Shown: positions 1-6,543 of the stretch, one piece after another
Position numbering within the stretch: the first letter of the stretch is position 1
Layout: every line of letters starts with the position of its first letter
Translations under genes and position numbers: made by a program
Origin: Treponema sp.
Lineage (GTDB): Bacteria; Spirochaetota; Spirochaetia; Treponematales; Breznakiellaceae
Assembly: GCA_031258505.1 (NCBI GenBank)
Contig: JAIRMT010000084.1
Location: forward strand, 1-16,131
Direction of reading: 5' to 3'
Length of the DNA: 16,131 nt
The notes under the pieces: model-generated
Told to the model about the DNA's origin: nothing
Seen by the model: only the letters and a program-made list of their open reading frames with translations
Databases searched by the model: none

Positions 1-541
1 AGAGTCTCTATCCTGCCCGTGATAGAAACTCTATCCTGCCCGTGATAGAGACTCTATCCTGCCCGTGATAGAGACTCTATCCTGCCTGTGATAGAGACTC
101 TATCCTGCCCGTGATAGAGACTCTATCCTGCCCGTAATAGAGACTCTATCCTGCCCGTGATAGAGACTCTATCCTGCCCGTAATAGAGACTCTATCCTGC
201 CCGTAATAGAGACTCTATCCTGCCCGTGATAGAGACTCTATCCTGCCCGTGATAGAGACTCTATCCTGCCCGTGATAGAGACTCTATCCTGCCCGTGATA
301 GAGACTCTATCCTGCCTGTAATAGAGACTCTATCCTGCCTGTAATAGAGACTCTATCCTGCCCGTGATAGAGTCTCTATCCTGCCCGTGATAGAGACTCT
401 ATCCTGCCTGTAATAGAGACTCTATCCTGCCCGTGATAGAGTCTCTATCCTGCCCGTGATAGAGACTCTATCCTGCCCGTGATAGAGACTCTATCCTGCC
501 CGTGATAGAGTCTCTATCCTGCCTGTGATAGAGACTCTATA
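1..541. repeat. Tandem array of 23-bp palindromic units (23 full copies, left end cut off)
   Basis: Units start at position 8 and recur every 23 bp without an indel to 536, with partial units at both ends; 537 onward is degenerate. Each unit is the odd palindrome GATAGAGACTCTATC (7-bp arms around one central base) plus the spacer CTGCCCGT. Read the other way, CTCTATC and GATAGAG form a 7-bp stem around the 8-nt spacer as loop. Counting from the CTATC, only four unit positions vary: 11 (C/T), 14 (G/A), 20 (A once, unit 1) and 21, the palindrome centre (A/T). The period is not a multiple of 3 and units contain TAG, so the array is non-coding. It lies upstream of purA. Function unknown. Confidence 0.97.
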
Positions 542-552
542 TTGTCCTCTAC

Positions 553-621
553 CTGTCTCTGAATGGGGTGTCAGACACCGAGCCGGTTAAGCTGGTTCTC
601 ACTGTCTCTGAATAGGGTGTC
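553..621. repeat. REP-like element: two 20-bp direct copies, one with a 13-bp palindrome
   Basis: The 20-bp segments 553-572 and 602-621 differ at one base and are offset by 49 bp. The first runs into the palindrome GGTGTCAGACACC (567-579, arms of 6 around a central A); in the second copy the right arm is lost. The style, with GGTGTC/GACACC arms and a neighbouring GGTTCTCACTGTCTC tract, resembles REP elements linked to RAYT (IS200-like) transposases, but that link is from memory and no transposase is present here. Confidence 0.6.
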
Positions 622-670
622 TAATCACAAGTTGCATGGCGCATAGTTATCTTAACAAAGCGTTTTATGC

Positions 671-682
671 TATGCTCTTAAT
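671..682 (+). promoter_or_regulatory. Candidate -10 element of purA; possible leaderless start
   Basis: A TATGCT hexamer (671-676) ends exactly 6 nt before the purA ATG at 683, and no Shine-Dalgarno sequence lies upstream. Transcription would be expected to begin at or next to the start codon, giving a leaderless mRNA. No good -35 hexamer is visible; the best-placed one, TATCTT at 648-653, is poor. Confidence 0.35.
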
Positions 683-1909
683 ATGAAAGTTGTAGTCATA
701 GGCGCCCAATGGGGCGATGAGGGAAAAGGTAAGATCGTGGATTATCTGGCGAAGGAGGCTCAGATAATTATCCGTTTTTCAGGTGGGGCAAACGCGGGAC
801 ACACCATTGTCATAGGCGAGGAGGAGTACGCGCTGCACCTCATCCCCGCTGGTATTCTCTACCCAGACAAAATGGTGATTCTGGGCGCTGGTATGGTTAT
901 TGACCCTGTAGCCCTGTTCAAAGAAATTGATATGCTCAACGAGCGCGGTATCGACACCACTGGCCGGGTGTTTATCGCGGATCGGGCGCATCTGGTACTG
1001 CCCCGCTACATTCAGGTTGATAAGGAACGCGATGCAGCCCGGAAAAAGCCCATCGGCACAACTGGACGCGGCATTGGTATCACCTATTCCATGAAAAGCG
1101 ACCGCGAGAGCATTCGTATTGCCGACCTGACCAGTAAAGAGACCTTCGGCGAGCTTCCTGATGAGGATCGCGCCTTTCTTGAGCCGTATATCGAACGGCT
1201 TCTCACCATGTCCATAGACCTTTCCACCTACCTTCAGTACCACAAGAACGCGCAGATACTCTTTGAAGGGGCGCAAGGCACGCTCCTCGACCTTGATCTG
1301 GGAACCTATCCTTATGTCTCAAGCGGTATGTCCTGCGCTGCAGGCGCGGCAATCGGCGGTTGCGTGGGTCCACGCGCTCTGGACAAAGTTCTGGGCGTAT
1401 TCAAGGCTTACTCAACGCGGGTGGGCAACGGCCCCTTCCCCAGCGAGTTCGGCGCGACAAACGAAGACGCGCTCTGCCGCTTTGTACGCGACCTAGGCCG
1501 CGAGTACGGCGTTACCACTGGTCGTCCCCGTCGTTGCGGCTATCTCGATCTAGTGGCTCTACGCTACGCCTGCCTCACCAATTCCATTGATTCTTTGGTT
1601 ATGACCCACCTTGACGTGTATGACACGCTTGATGATGTCAAAGCCTGCGTTGCCTATCGCATAGGGGATCGGATGATCGAAAGCTTCCCCGCCTCCATTG
1701 AAGCGCTTAATAACGCAAAACCCGTTCTGCGGACGTTTCGCGGCTGGCAGAAACCACTATTCAATGCCCTCAGCTACAATGACTTCCCCATCGCGGCAAT
1801 GGAATACATCGAATTCATTGAACGCTTCTGCGAAACTCCTATTGACATTGTTTCTGTTGGATATGATCGCAAGGAAACCATTATTAGGAGAAATCCATGG
1901 ACAAAATAA
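683..1909 (+). CDS. purA: Adenylosuccinate synthetase
   Basis: PurA joins IMP and aspartate using GTP to make adenylosuccinate, the first committed step from IMP to AMP. Visible signatures are the P-loop GDEGKGK (residues 11-17, catalytic Asp12), the GGANAGH segment with catalytic His40, IGTTGRGIGITY (124-135), LFEGAQGTLLDLDLGTYPY (193-211) and GRPRRCGYLDL (280-290). At 408 residues it is slightly shorter than typical bacterial enzymes (about 430), with no core motif missing. The ATG at 683 is chosen because MKVVVIGAQWGDEG is the family's canonical N-terminus, although no Shine-Dalgarno precedes it. The gene overlaps guaA by 13 bp, so the two are almost certainly co-transcribed, placing the IMP-to-AMP and XMP-to-GMP branches under one promoter. 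Confidence 0.97.
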   Translation: MKVVVIGAQWGDEGKGKIVDYLAKEAQIIIRFSGGANAGHTIVIGEEEYALHLIPAGILYPDKMVILGAGMVIDPVALFKEIDMLNERGIDTTGRVFIADRAHLVLPRYIQVDKERDAARKKPIGTTGRGIGITYSMKSDRESIRIADLTSKETFGELPDEDRAFLEPYIERLLTMSIDLSTYLQYHKNAQILFEGAQGTLLDLDLGTYPYVSSGMSCAAGAAIGGCVGPRALDKVLGVFKAYSTRVGNGPFPSEFGATNEDALCRFVRDLGREYGVTTGRPRRCGYLDLVALRYACLTNSIDSLVMTHLDVYDTLDDVKACVAYRIGDRMIESFPASIEALNNAKPVLRTFRGWQKPLFNALSYNDFPIAAMEYIEFIERFCETPIDIVSVGYDRKETIIRRNPWTK

Positions 1910-3555
1910 TCATTCTTGATTTTGGGAGTCAGACAACCGCTCTCATTGGCCGTCGTATTCGTGAACTAGGGGTTTATACCGAGATACTGCCCGGTAATAC
2001 CCAGCTCACAGCCGGGACACTCGTGGACGCACGCGGTGTTATACTTTCTGGATCGCCTGAATCAGTGTATACCAGCGCGAGTATAGCGCCGGATCAAACG
2101 CTGTATACCAGCGGACTGCCCCTTCTAGGCATCTGCTACGGGCTTCAGCGCATGGTAGCCGATCTCGGTGGAACTGTCGGGGCGCTTCCACAACGGGAGT
2201 ATGGCAATGTCGGGGTACGAGTTACCATGCCTAACGTGGGAGACGGACTTGCTCGTGAGGACAAACTTCGCGCCTTCTTTGCCGGTTTTGACAAACTCTA
2301 TCCCCTTGCAAAAATTATAGAAGGCAACGCGGTACCAGCAGTTACCACAGTGCCAGAGGCCGTGTCGTTTACTTCATGGATGAGTCATGGTGATACGCTT
2401 ATCAAACTTCCCTATGGCTTCAGAACACTTGGAACGAGCGCGTCGGGTTTTCCAGCAGTGGTAATCCACGAAGCAAAGCCGATTTTCGGTGTACAGTTTC
2501 ACCCGGAAGTAACGCACTGCGAGCGTGGTCTGGAGATTCTGGCCGCCTTTGTGTTCGGGGTCTGCGAGTGCAAAGCCGAGTGGTCCATGCAGCAGTACAT
2601 CGGCGATGTAGACGCGTCCCTCAAACAAGCGGTGGGGCAGAGTCAGGTACTCCTACTTGTATCCGGCGGCGTTGATTCTACTGTAGCGGCGGCCTTATTG
2701 CTGAAGACCTTGCCAGCGGATCAGGTGCGACTGATGTACATGGATACCGGCCTCATGCGTAAGGATGAAACCTCTGTCGTCAAAACGAACCTTGAACGGC
2801 TCGGGGCAAAGCACTTGCACATCATTCACTGCGAGGACGAATTCCTCGACGCGCTCAAGGGTATCGAAGAACCTGAAGCCAAGCGCAAGATCATCGGAGA
2901 CCTGTTTATCGCTATTCAGGAACGGGAAGTCGCCAAGCTCGGCCTGCCCGAAACCTACTTTCTGGCACAAGGCACGCTCTACACGGACCTCATCGAAAGC
3001 GGCAAAGGCGTTGGCAATCAAGCGCATCTCATCAAGAGCCACCACAATGTTGGCAGCCCGCTCGTTGACGCCAAGCGCAAGGCTGGTCGTGTCATAGAGC
3101 CTCTGGACAAGCTCTACAAAGACGAGGTTCGCCGCCTCGGTCGCCTGCTCGCACTTGACGACGCGGTAGTCAAGCGCCATCCCTTTCCCGGTCCCGGATT
3201 GGCGATCCGCATACTTGGGGAAGTAAACCGAGAGAAGTGCGCCATACTCCGCGAGGCTGACGCCATATATATAGAAGAAATCAAGCGGCGCGGCCTGTAC
3301 GACGAAATCTGGCAAGCCTTTGCGGTGCTTTTGCCGCTCCGTTCCGTTGGCGTTGCCGGCGATGAGCGCAAGTACGGCTGGGTACTCAGCCTCCGCGCCG
3401 TAACGAGCGCCGACGGCATGACCGCTGATGTCTACCCATTCCCAGTCAAAGACTTGGTTGAAATCTCGACCCGCATCACCAACACGGTCAAAGACATTGG
3501 CCGCGTTACCTACGACATATCGTCCAAGCCCCCCGCGACGATTGAGTGGGAATGA
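1897..3555 (+). CDS. guaA: GMP synthase (glutamine-hydrolysing)
   Basis: GuaA converts XMP to GMP, using glutamine and ATP. The 552-residue protein has the expected order: a class I glutamine amidotransferase domain (about 1-220) with nucleophile Cys80 in LLGICYGLQ and the His202/Glu204 pair in GVQFHPEVTH; an ATP-pyrophosphatase domain with the P-loop SGGVDS (256-261); and a C-terminal dimerisation domain containing HPFPGPGLAIR (428-438) and ending in KPPATIEWE. It is about 25 residues longer than E. coli GuaA; part of the excess may lie in the amidotransferase domain around 112-150. The start at 1897 has a Shine-Dalgarno AGGAG at 1886-1890 and lies inside the end of purA, which suggests translational coupling. 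A strong hairpin terminator follows directly. Confidence 0.97.
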   Translation: MDKIIILDFGSQTTALIGRRIRELGVYTEILPGNTQLTAGTLVDARGVILSGSPESVYTSASIAPDQTLYTSGLPLLGICYGLQRMVADLGGTVGALPQREYGNVGVRVTMPNVGDGLAREDKLRAFFAGFDKLYPLAKIIEGNAVPAVTTVPEAVSFTSWMSHGDTLIKLPYGFRTLGTSASGFPAVVIHEAKPIFGVQFHPEVTHCERGLEILAAFVFGVCECKAEWSMQQYIGDVDASLKQAVGQSQVLLLVSGGVDSTVAAALLLKTLPADQVRLMYMDTGLMRKDETSVVKTNLERLGAKHLHIIHCEDEFLDALKGIEEPEAKRKIIGDLFIAIQEREVAKLGLPETYFLAQGTLYTDLIESGKGVGNQAHLIKSHHNVGSPLVDAKRKAGRVIEPLDKLYKDEVRRLGRLLALDDAVVKRHPFPGPGLAIRILGEVNREKCAILREADAIYIEEIKRRGLYDEIWQAFAVLLPLRSVGVAGDERKYGWVLSLRAVTSADGMTADVYPFPVKDLVEISTRITNTVKDIGRVTYDISSKPPATIEWE

Positions 3556-3560
3556 GTCAA

Positions 3561-3590
3561 AAAAGAGCCATCGTAACTGATGGCTCTTTT
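3561..3590. terminator. Intrinsic terminator of purA-guaA (possibly bidirectional)
   Basis: A perfect 12-bp stem, AAAAGAGCCATC (3561-3572) and GATGGCTCTTTT (3579-3590), closes a 6-nt loop 5 nt after the guaA stop. The 3' arm ends in four T. On the other strand the A-run at 3559-3564 becomes a six-T tract, so it could also terminate transcription from the right. Confidence 0.9.
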
Positions 3591-3598
3591 CCCCTCGC

Positions 3599-3709
3599 TA
3601 AGACAGGAAAGACTCGCAAGTTTTTGCGGATGGCTTACCGGCGACTTCCTGTCTTTTGTGAACGGCTCGCAAGGTACAGCGGATGCTGCCAAGGGATATG
3701 CGTTGGCCC
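3599..3709 (+). other. Structured intergenic segment, possible leader or small RNA
   Basis: Just after the guaA terminator, AAGACAGGAA (3600-3609) and TTCCTGTCTT (3646-3655) form a perfect 10-bp outer stem. An inner hairpin, CGCAA-GTTT-TTGCG, occupies 3615-3628. A third small stem GCCAA/TTGGC spans 3688-3707. Nested pairing is unusual for plain spacer DNA, but I recognise no riboswitch or RNA family, and no promoter for it is evident. The only reading frame crossing it (3546-3749) starts inside guaA and is not credible. A relic of a mobile element is also possible. Confidence 0.35.
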
Positions 3710-3745
3710 CGGATTGACTGCTGAGTGTGGCGATTTCCAGAAACG

Positions 3746-3781
3746 TTGACAATGAATTAACATTTGTCATCATGTTATAGA
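3746..3781 (+). promoter_or_regulatory. Candidate promoter with dyad operator upstream of the sigma-like gene
   Basis: An extended -10 motif, TG-T-TATAGA, lies at 3773-3781 and would start transcription near 3788, giving a leader of about 70 nt. Immediately upstream, TGACA (3747-3751) and TGTCA (3765-3769) form a dyad that continues imperfectly inward (ATG/CAT). TTGACA at 3746-3751 matches a -35 consensus, but its spacing to the -10 (24 nt) is too long, so the dyad may instead be a regulator site covering the -35 region. Confidence 0.4.
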
Positions 3782-3857
3782 CTATTCTTGGGTTGCAGTA
3801 ATAATTTCTTTATATATTTGTGCCAAATACTGGCCACTTTATTATGGAGAGTTCTTT

Positions 3858-4799
3858 ATGCAAAAAAAATCTGAGATAGTGCCGGATACCTCCTTGTTGA
3901 GCGTGGCTATGCGTCTGGAGTCAGGGAAAACACTCAAGCCAGCACTATCGGACAGGTCAGCCTCTTCTCTGCCTTTGAATAGCTTGTGGAACCAATACAC
4001 ACAGGGACTGCTTACCCGCAAAGACTTCGAGGAAAGTATTTTCAGGTTCCTCCTAGAAAACTACAAGCAGTTTAACCTGTTTCACCGAGACCGGGACGAG
4101 TTCGCTGATTACCTGTGCTGGCTATACCCCAGCCTGAGCCGCGCTATTGATGCCTATAAGGAGGCAGGTTCCTCCTTTGACGCCTATATCTGCTCTATCG
4201 TGCGCTGTTCCGCTAAAACGCGCTATGTGCGTGAGACAGAGCATCATCTTACCGAATACGCCTGCTGGGAAGCCCGTGCTGAAGAAGAGTTGACGCTCAG
4301 TGAGCATATACCCGCGTATCTGGATGCGGAGGAAAGCCTCAAGCCGGTGAGGAATCCCCGTCAGGTACTCATCCTCTTGCTGAAGTCGTACTTTTTTGTG
4401 TCAGACGACTTTATTGTCCGTGTGGCTCCAGCCATAGGTATAAGCCTTGAGAAGCTGACCGCTATGCTTGATAAGCTCCGTGAACTGCGCATGGACCATG
4501 ACGAGAAGATTCTGCAGCTTAAGGAACAGCTCCATCTCCAGTATTACCGCTGTATGGCTTATCAAAAGCGGCTTGAGGCGCTCTGCGAATACTCATCGCA
4601 TAGAGAGGTTCTCTGCGGGTATCTTGCCCGGGCGTATTCGAGCTATGCCCTGCTGAAAGAAAGGCTTGCCCATGTGAATGTTGAGCCTAGTAATCGTGAG
4701 GTTGCCGAGGTACTGGGTATTCCGAAAGGCACGGTTGATTCGACGCTTTACACGTTAAAGCGGAAAGCCATGTGTATCAACGATAAAGTGCAGGATTAG
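3858..4799 (+). CDS. Unrecognised sigma-factor-like DNA-binding protein
   Basis: This 313-residue protein matches no family I can name precisely. The C-terminus (about 277-303) contains NREVAEVLGIPKGTVDSTLY, which reads like the helix-turn-helix of sigma-70 region 4 (ECF type: NxEIAxxLGIxxGTVxSxL). Residues 55-125 (FEESIFRFLLENYKQFNLF, then SSFDAYICSIVRCSAKTRYV) resemble the helical region 2 of sigma factors. The roughly 150 residues between are far longer than an ECF linker and contain a probable coiled coil (about 205-245). It could be a divergent sigma factor or another two-domain regulator. The start is well supported: GGAGA at 3846-3850, 7 nt before ATG. It stands alone, with its own candidate promoter. 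Confidence 0.8.
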   Translation: MQKKSEIVPDTSLLSVAMRLESGKTLKPALSDRSASSLPLNSLWNQYTQGLLTRKDFEESIFRFLLENYKQFNLFHRDRDEFADYLCWLYPSLSRAIDAYKEAGSSFDAYICSIVRCSAKTRYVRETEHHLTEYACWEARAEEELTLSEHIPAYLDAEESLKPVRNPRQVLILLLKSYFFVSDDFIVRVAPAIGISLEKLTAMLDKLRELRMDHDEKILQLKEQLHLQYYRCMAYQKRLEALCEYSSHREVLCGYLARAYSSYALLKERLAHVNVEPSNREVAEVLGIPKGTVDSTLYTLKRKAMCINDKVQD

Positions 4800-4826
4800 T
4801 CTGGGCTTCGCGCTCCTGTGGTGAAG

Positions 4827-4860
4827 TCCTCTAACACTGCTAGAGGATAGTTCCTTATTT
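4827..4860 (+). terminator. Possible weak terminator after the sigma-like gene
   Basis: TCCTCTA (4827-4833) and TAGAGGA (4841-4847) form a 7-bp stem with a 7-nt loop 27 nt after the stop codon, followed by the T-rich tract TAGTTCCTTATTT. The stem is short and the T tract interrupted, so it is tentative. Confidence 0.35.
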
Positions 4861-4869
4861 GCAAAATAG

Positions 4870-5098
4870 AGCGCCCCATGCTGCCAGTCAAGCCTTTCAC
4901 CGGTGCGCTATACGCGGTTCGCGCTTCTTGCAGGATACGGCGTTCCTATTCGCTTAACGCACTGCACCCGGCTCCCTCGCTTCCCAGAATCTCCGCAATG
5001 GCCGAGATGACGGCGGCGCGGGAATAAGGTTTCGCGCCGCCGAGTGGAGCGCTTAAGCCGCGCTCAAGATACCATTCTTTGCCATCATCGTTTGACAC
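4870..5098 (-). pseudogene. Remnant of an unidentified gene with an in-frame stop
   Basis: Reading the minus strand from about 5098, one frame gives a protein-like sequence including KEWYLERGLSAPLGGAKPYS and RAAVISAIAEILGSEG, then SALSE, a TAG (4946-4948), and continues in the same frame with ERRILQEARTAYSAPVKG. The composition and helical pattern are protein-like on both sides of the TAG, consistent with a GAG-to-TAG change in an SEEER stretch. Upstream the frame is closed by another TAG near 5105, and the only nearby ATG frame (from about 5153, MPVSYRKRAFGF) is shifted relative to it. There is no Shine-Dalgarno. I do not recognise the family. A short intact gene (GTG at 5096-5098 to the TAG, 50 codons) is the alternative. 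Confidence 0.4.
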
Positions 5099-5100
5099 AT

Positions 5101-5311
5101 ATTTCTACCGAAATCCGAAACCCGAAAGCACGTTTTCTGTAAGACACAGGCATCAGTCTCAATGAGCCCCTCTCTTTGTTCCGCACTCTATAAATACTAT
5201 GCAAAACCCTTTTCGGCCCTATCAAGCAAAAAAAGTTTATGAATTCTTTAAGGCGAACAAGATACTCAGCCTTCTACTCAATCCAGAAACAACTTTGGTT
5301 CATCAGGACGT
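5101..5311. other. Intergenic stretch without a recognised gene
   Basis: No credible reading frame, RNA gene or strong promoter is seen here. The right half is AT-rich and carries a weak AAGGC/GCCTT hairpin (5250-5273) with a run of seven T beyond it on the minus strand (5228-5234). That could act as a poor terminator for the methyltransferase gene, which ends at 5312. Confidence 0.3.
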
Positions 5312-6340
5312 TTAGTAGGAGCGTTTCTTCAGTCTAAATATCGAAGCCTTCCTGCCGGAAACCAGCACACTTATAGTTTTTTCTATAATAAAGGTATTTG
5401 ATTCTTCCACTATACTTTTCACAAGCTCTGTCTGTGCAGTCAGAAGCGTGATGCTTCCGTCCAGCTTCAGTATGACAGCAAAGAGTTCCAGCATATCTGC
5501 ATAAAAGCGCGGAAGAGGAAGCAACAGGCGCTCGTAAAGGCCCCACGGCGGGTCGGTGATGATAGCGTCAAGGCTTCCGGCAGGTATAAGTGAGGGGAGC
5601 GCGTATACATCAAGTTTCCTGATGATAGCGCGTTTTGCGGCAATGCCAATCATGGCGCGGCGTGTATACGACAACGCCGCATCGCTTATGTCAAAGGCAT
5701 AGCAGGTACGCACCGGAAAATACGTGAGGCAAGCCTTGGGTATCGCGCCGTAGCCGCAGAATGGGTCCAGAACAAGCGCGTCTTTAGGTAAATGCGCTGC
5801 TGCACAGAGCGCGTAGGCCAGTGGCGGCGTCAGTTCCCCCTTGTGTAAGACCTTGTCAAACGAGGTGTGGTAGCTGAGTCTCTGCATAAACAAGGAAAAG
5901 CCCTCGGTTCGGTACAGAAACCAGAACTCCACATCGCTTTTACTTCGTGAAAGGCGCAGACCGGTCTGACGCGCTATGTGATACTCAGCACTTCGCCGTG
6001 TGTTTTCGCCTATTGCCGTAAGCTGATTGGCATACGAGGTGATGATCCTGAATGTGCGGGGCGCTTTGCCGGATAAAGGTGCGACTTTGAACGGTCGTCG
6101 GCATACTTCCTGTATATGCGCCTCAAGGGGATGCTGATTGGCCGCCTCACGCAGGTTAAGTATAGCAAAAAGGTTATTAAAGTATTTATGCTTAAGTTTT
6201 TCATGCGGACAGGCGGTTTCAAACACAAAAGCGCCGTCCAGCGTTTTTTTGATGAGTAGGTCTTTCACGTCGCATTTGAGTGCGTCTGCGATCAGGTCTT
6301 GTAAACCTGAAACAAAATTTGCGTAATAAAGGGCATTCAT
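5312..6340 (-). CDS. THUMP-domain N2-guanine RNA methyltransferase (RlmL/Trm14-like)
   Basis: The protein (342 residues from this start) reads as a SAM-dependent RNA methyltransferase of the COG0116 group, which methylates N2 of guanine in rRNA or tRNA. The N-terminus MNALYYANFVSGLQDLIADA resembles the start of RlmL-type proteins and leads into a THUMP-like region (to about 90). The Rossmann catalytic half has GELTPPLAYAL, motif I DPFCGYGA (192-199), AFDIS for the ribose-binding acidic residue, and the catalytic DPPW (263-266). The frame is open to a TTG at 6376, but the ATG at 6338-6340 is preferred because homologous sequence begins there and a possible -10 (TATACT, 6366-6371 on the minus strand) lies in the upstream extension. 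No clear Shine-Dalgarno is present. The substrate cannot be told from sequence. Confidence 0.85.
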   Translation of the reverse strand: MNALYYANFVSGLQDLIADALKCDVKDLLIKKTLDGAFVFETACPHEKLKHKYFNNLFAILNLREAANQHPLEAHIQEVCRRPFKVAPLSGKAPRTFRIITSYANQLTAIGENTRRSAEYHIARQTGLRLSRSKSDVEFWFLYRTEGFSLFMQRLSYHTSFDKVLHKGELTPPLAYALCAAAHLPKDALVLDPFCGYGAIPKACLTYFPVRTCYAFDISDAALSYTRRAMIGIAAKRAIIRKLDVYALPSLIPAGSLDAIITDPPWGLYERLLLPLPRFYADMLELFAVILKLDGSITLLTAQTELVKSIVEESNTFIIEKTISVLVSGRKASIFRLKKRSY

Positions 6341-6460
6341 GTGTATCATTTTGCTACAAATAATGAGTATAAACAAGTGTCATATCCAGAAATGACGCAA
6401 CCCCGATACGCGTGATACACGCCAGACTATCGCTGAAACGCAGGAACTGGTAAACTTTTC

Positions 6461-6485
6461 TATTATATTTCTTTGTAATATAATA
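6461..6485. promoter_or_regulatory. AT-rich dyad upstream of the sigma-54 promoter (possible activator site)
   Basis: TATTATATT (6461-6469) and AATATAATA (6477-6485) form a perfect 9-bp inverted repeat around 7 nt, about 59-83 bp upstream of the predicted hsp20 start. An A/T run (6488-6502) separates it from the promoter. Position and symmetry fit an enhancer-binding-protein site; the A/T run could help bending. A terminator is less likely, since neither flanking gene is transcribed toward it at its end. Confidence 0.4.
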
Positions 6486-6516
6486 ACTTAAAAAATTTTT
6501 TACAAAAAGCCCGCAC

Positions 6517-6534
6517 TTGGCACGGAATTTGCTT
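6517..6534 (+). promoter_or_regulatory. Sigma-54 (RpoN) promoter of hsp20
   Basis: TTGGCACGGAATTTGCTT matches the -24/-12 consensus TGGCACG-N4-TTGC. The invariant GG (6519-6520) and GC (6531-6532) are exactly 10 bp apart as required. The predicted transcription start is near 6544, giving a 127-nt leader to the hsp20 ATG. No competing sigma-70-type promoter is evident. RpoN dependence would mean hsp20 needs an ATP-driven enhancer-binding protein. Confidence 0.85.
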
Positions 6535-6543
6535 AACTATAGA

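Noticed and set aside
1..541. CRISPR array
   Set aside because: The 8-bp spacers are essentially identical and far too short; there are no cas genes in the window.
779..1276. 165-residue minus-strand frame inside purA
   Set aside because: Antisense shadow of purA; composition follows purA codon usage.
2695..3315. 206-residue minus-strand frame inside guaA
   Set aside because: Antisense shadow of a well-supported GMP synthase; no motif, no ribosome-binding site.
3546..3749. 67-residue plus-strand frame after guaA
   Set aside because: It begins within the end of guaA and runs through the terminator hairpin and the structured segment.
6341..6376. 12-residue extension of the methyltransferase from TTG
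   Set aside because: The family-like sequence starts at MNALYYANF, and the extension overlaps a possible -10 element.
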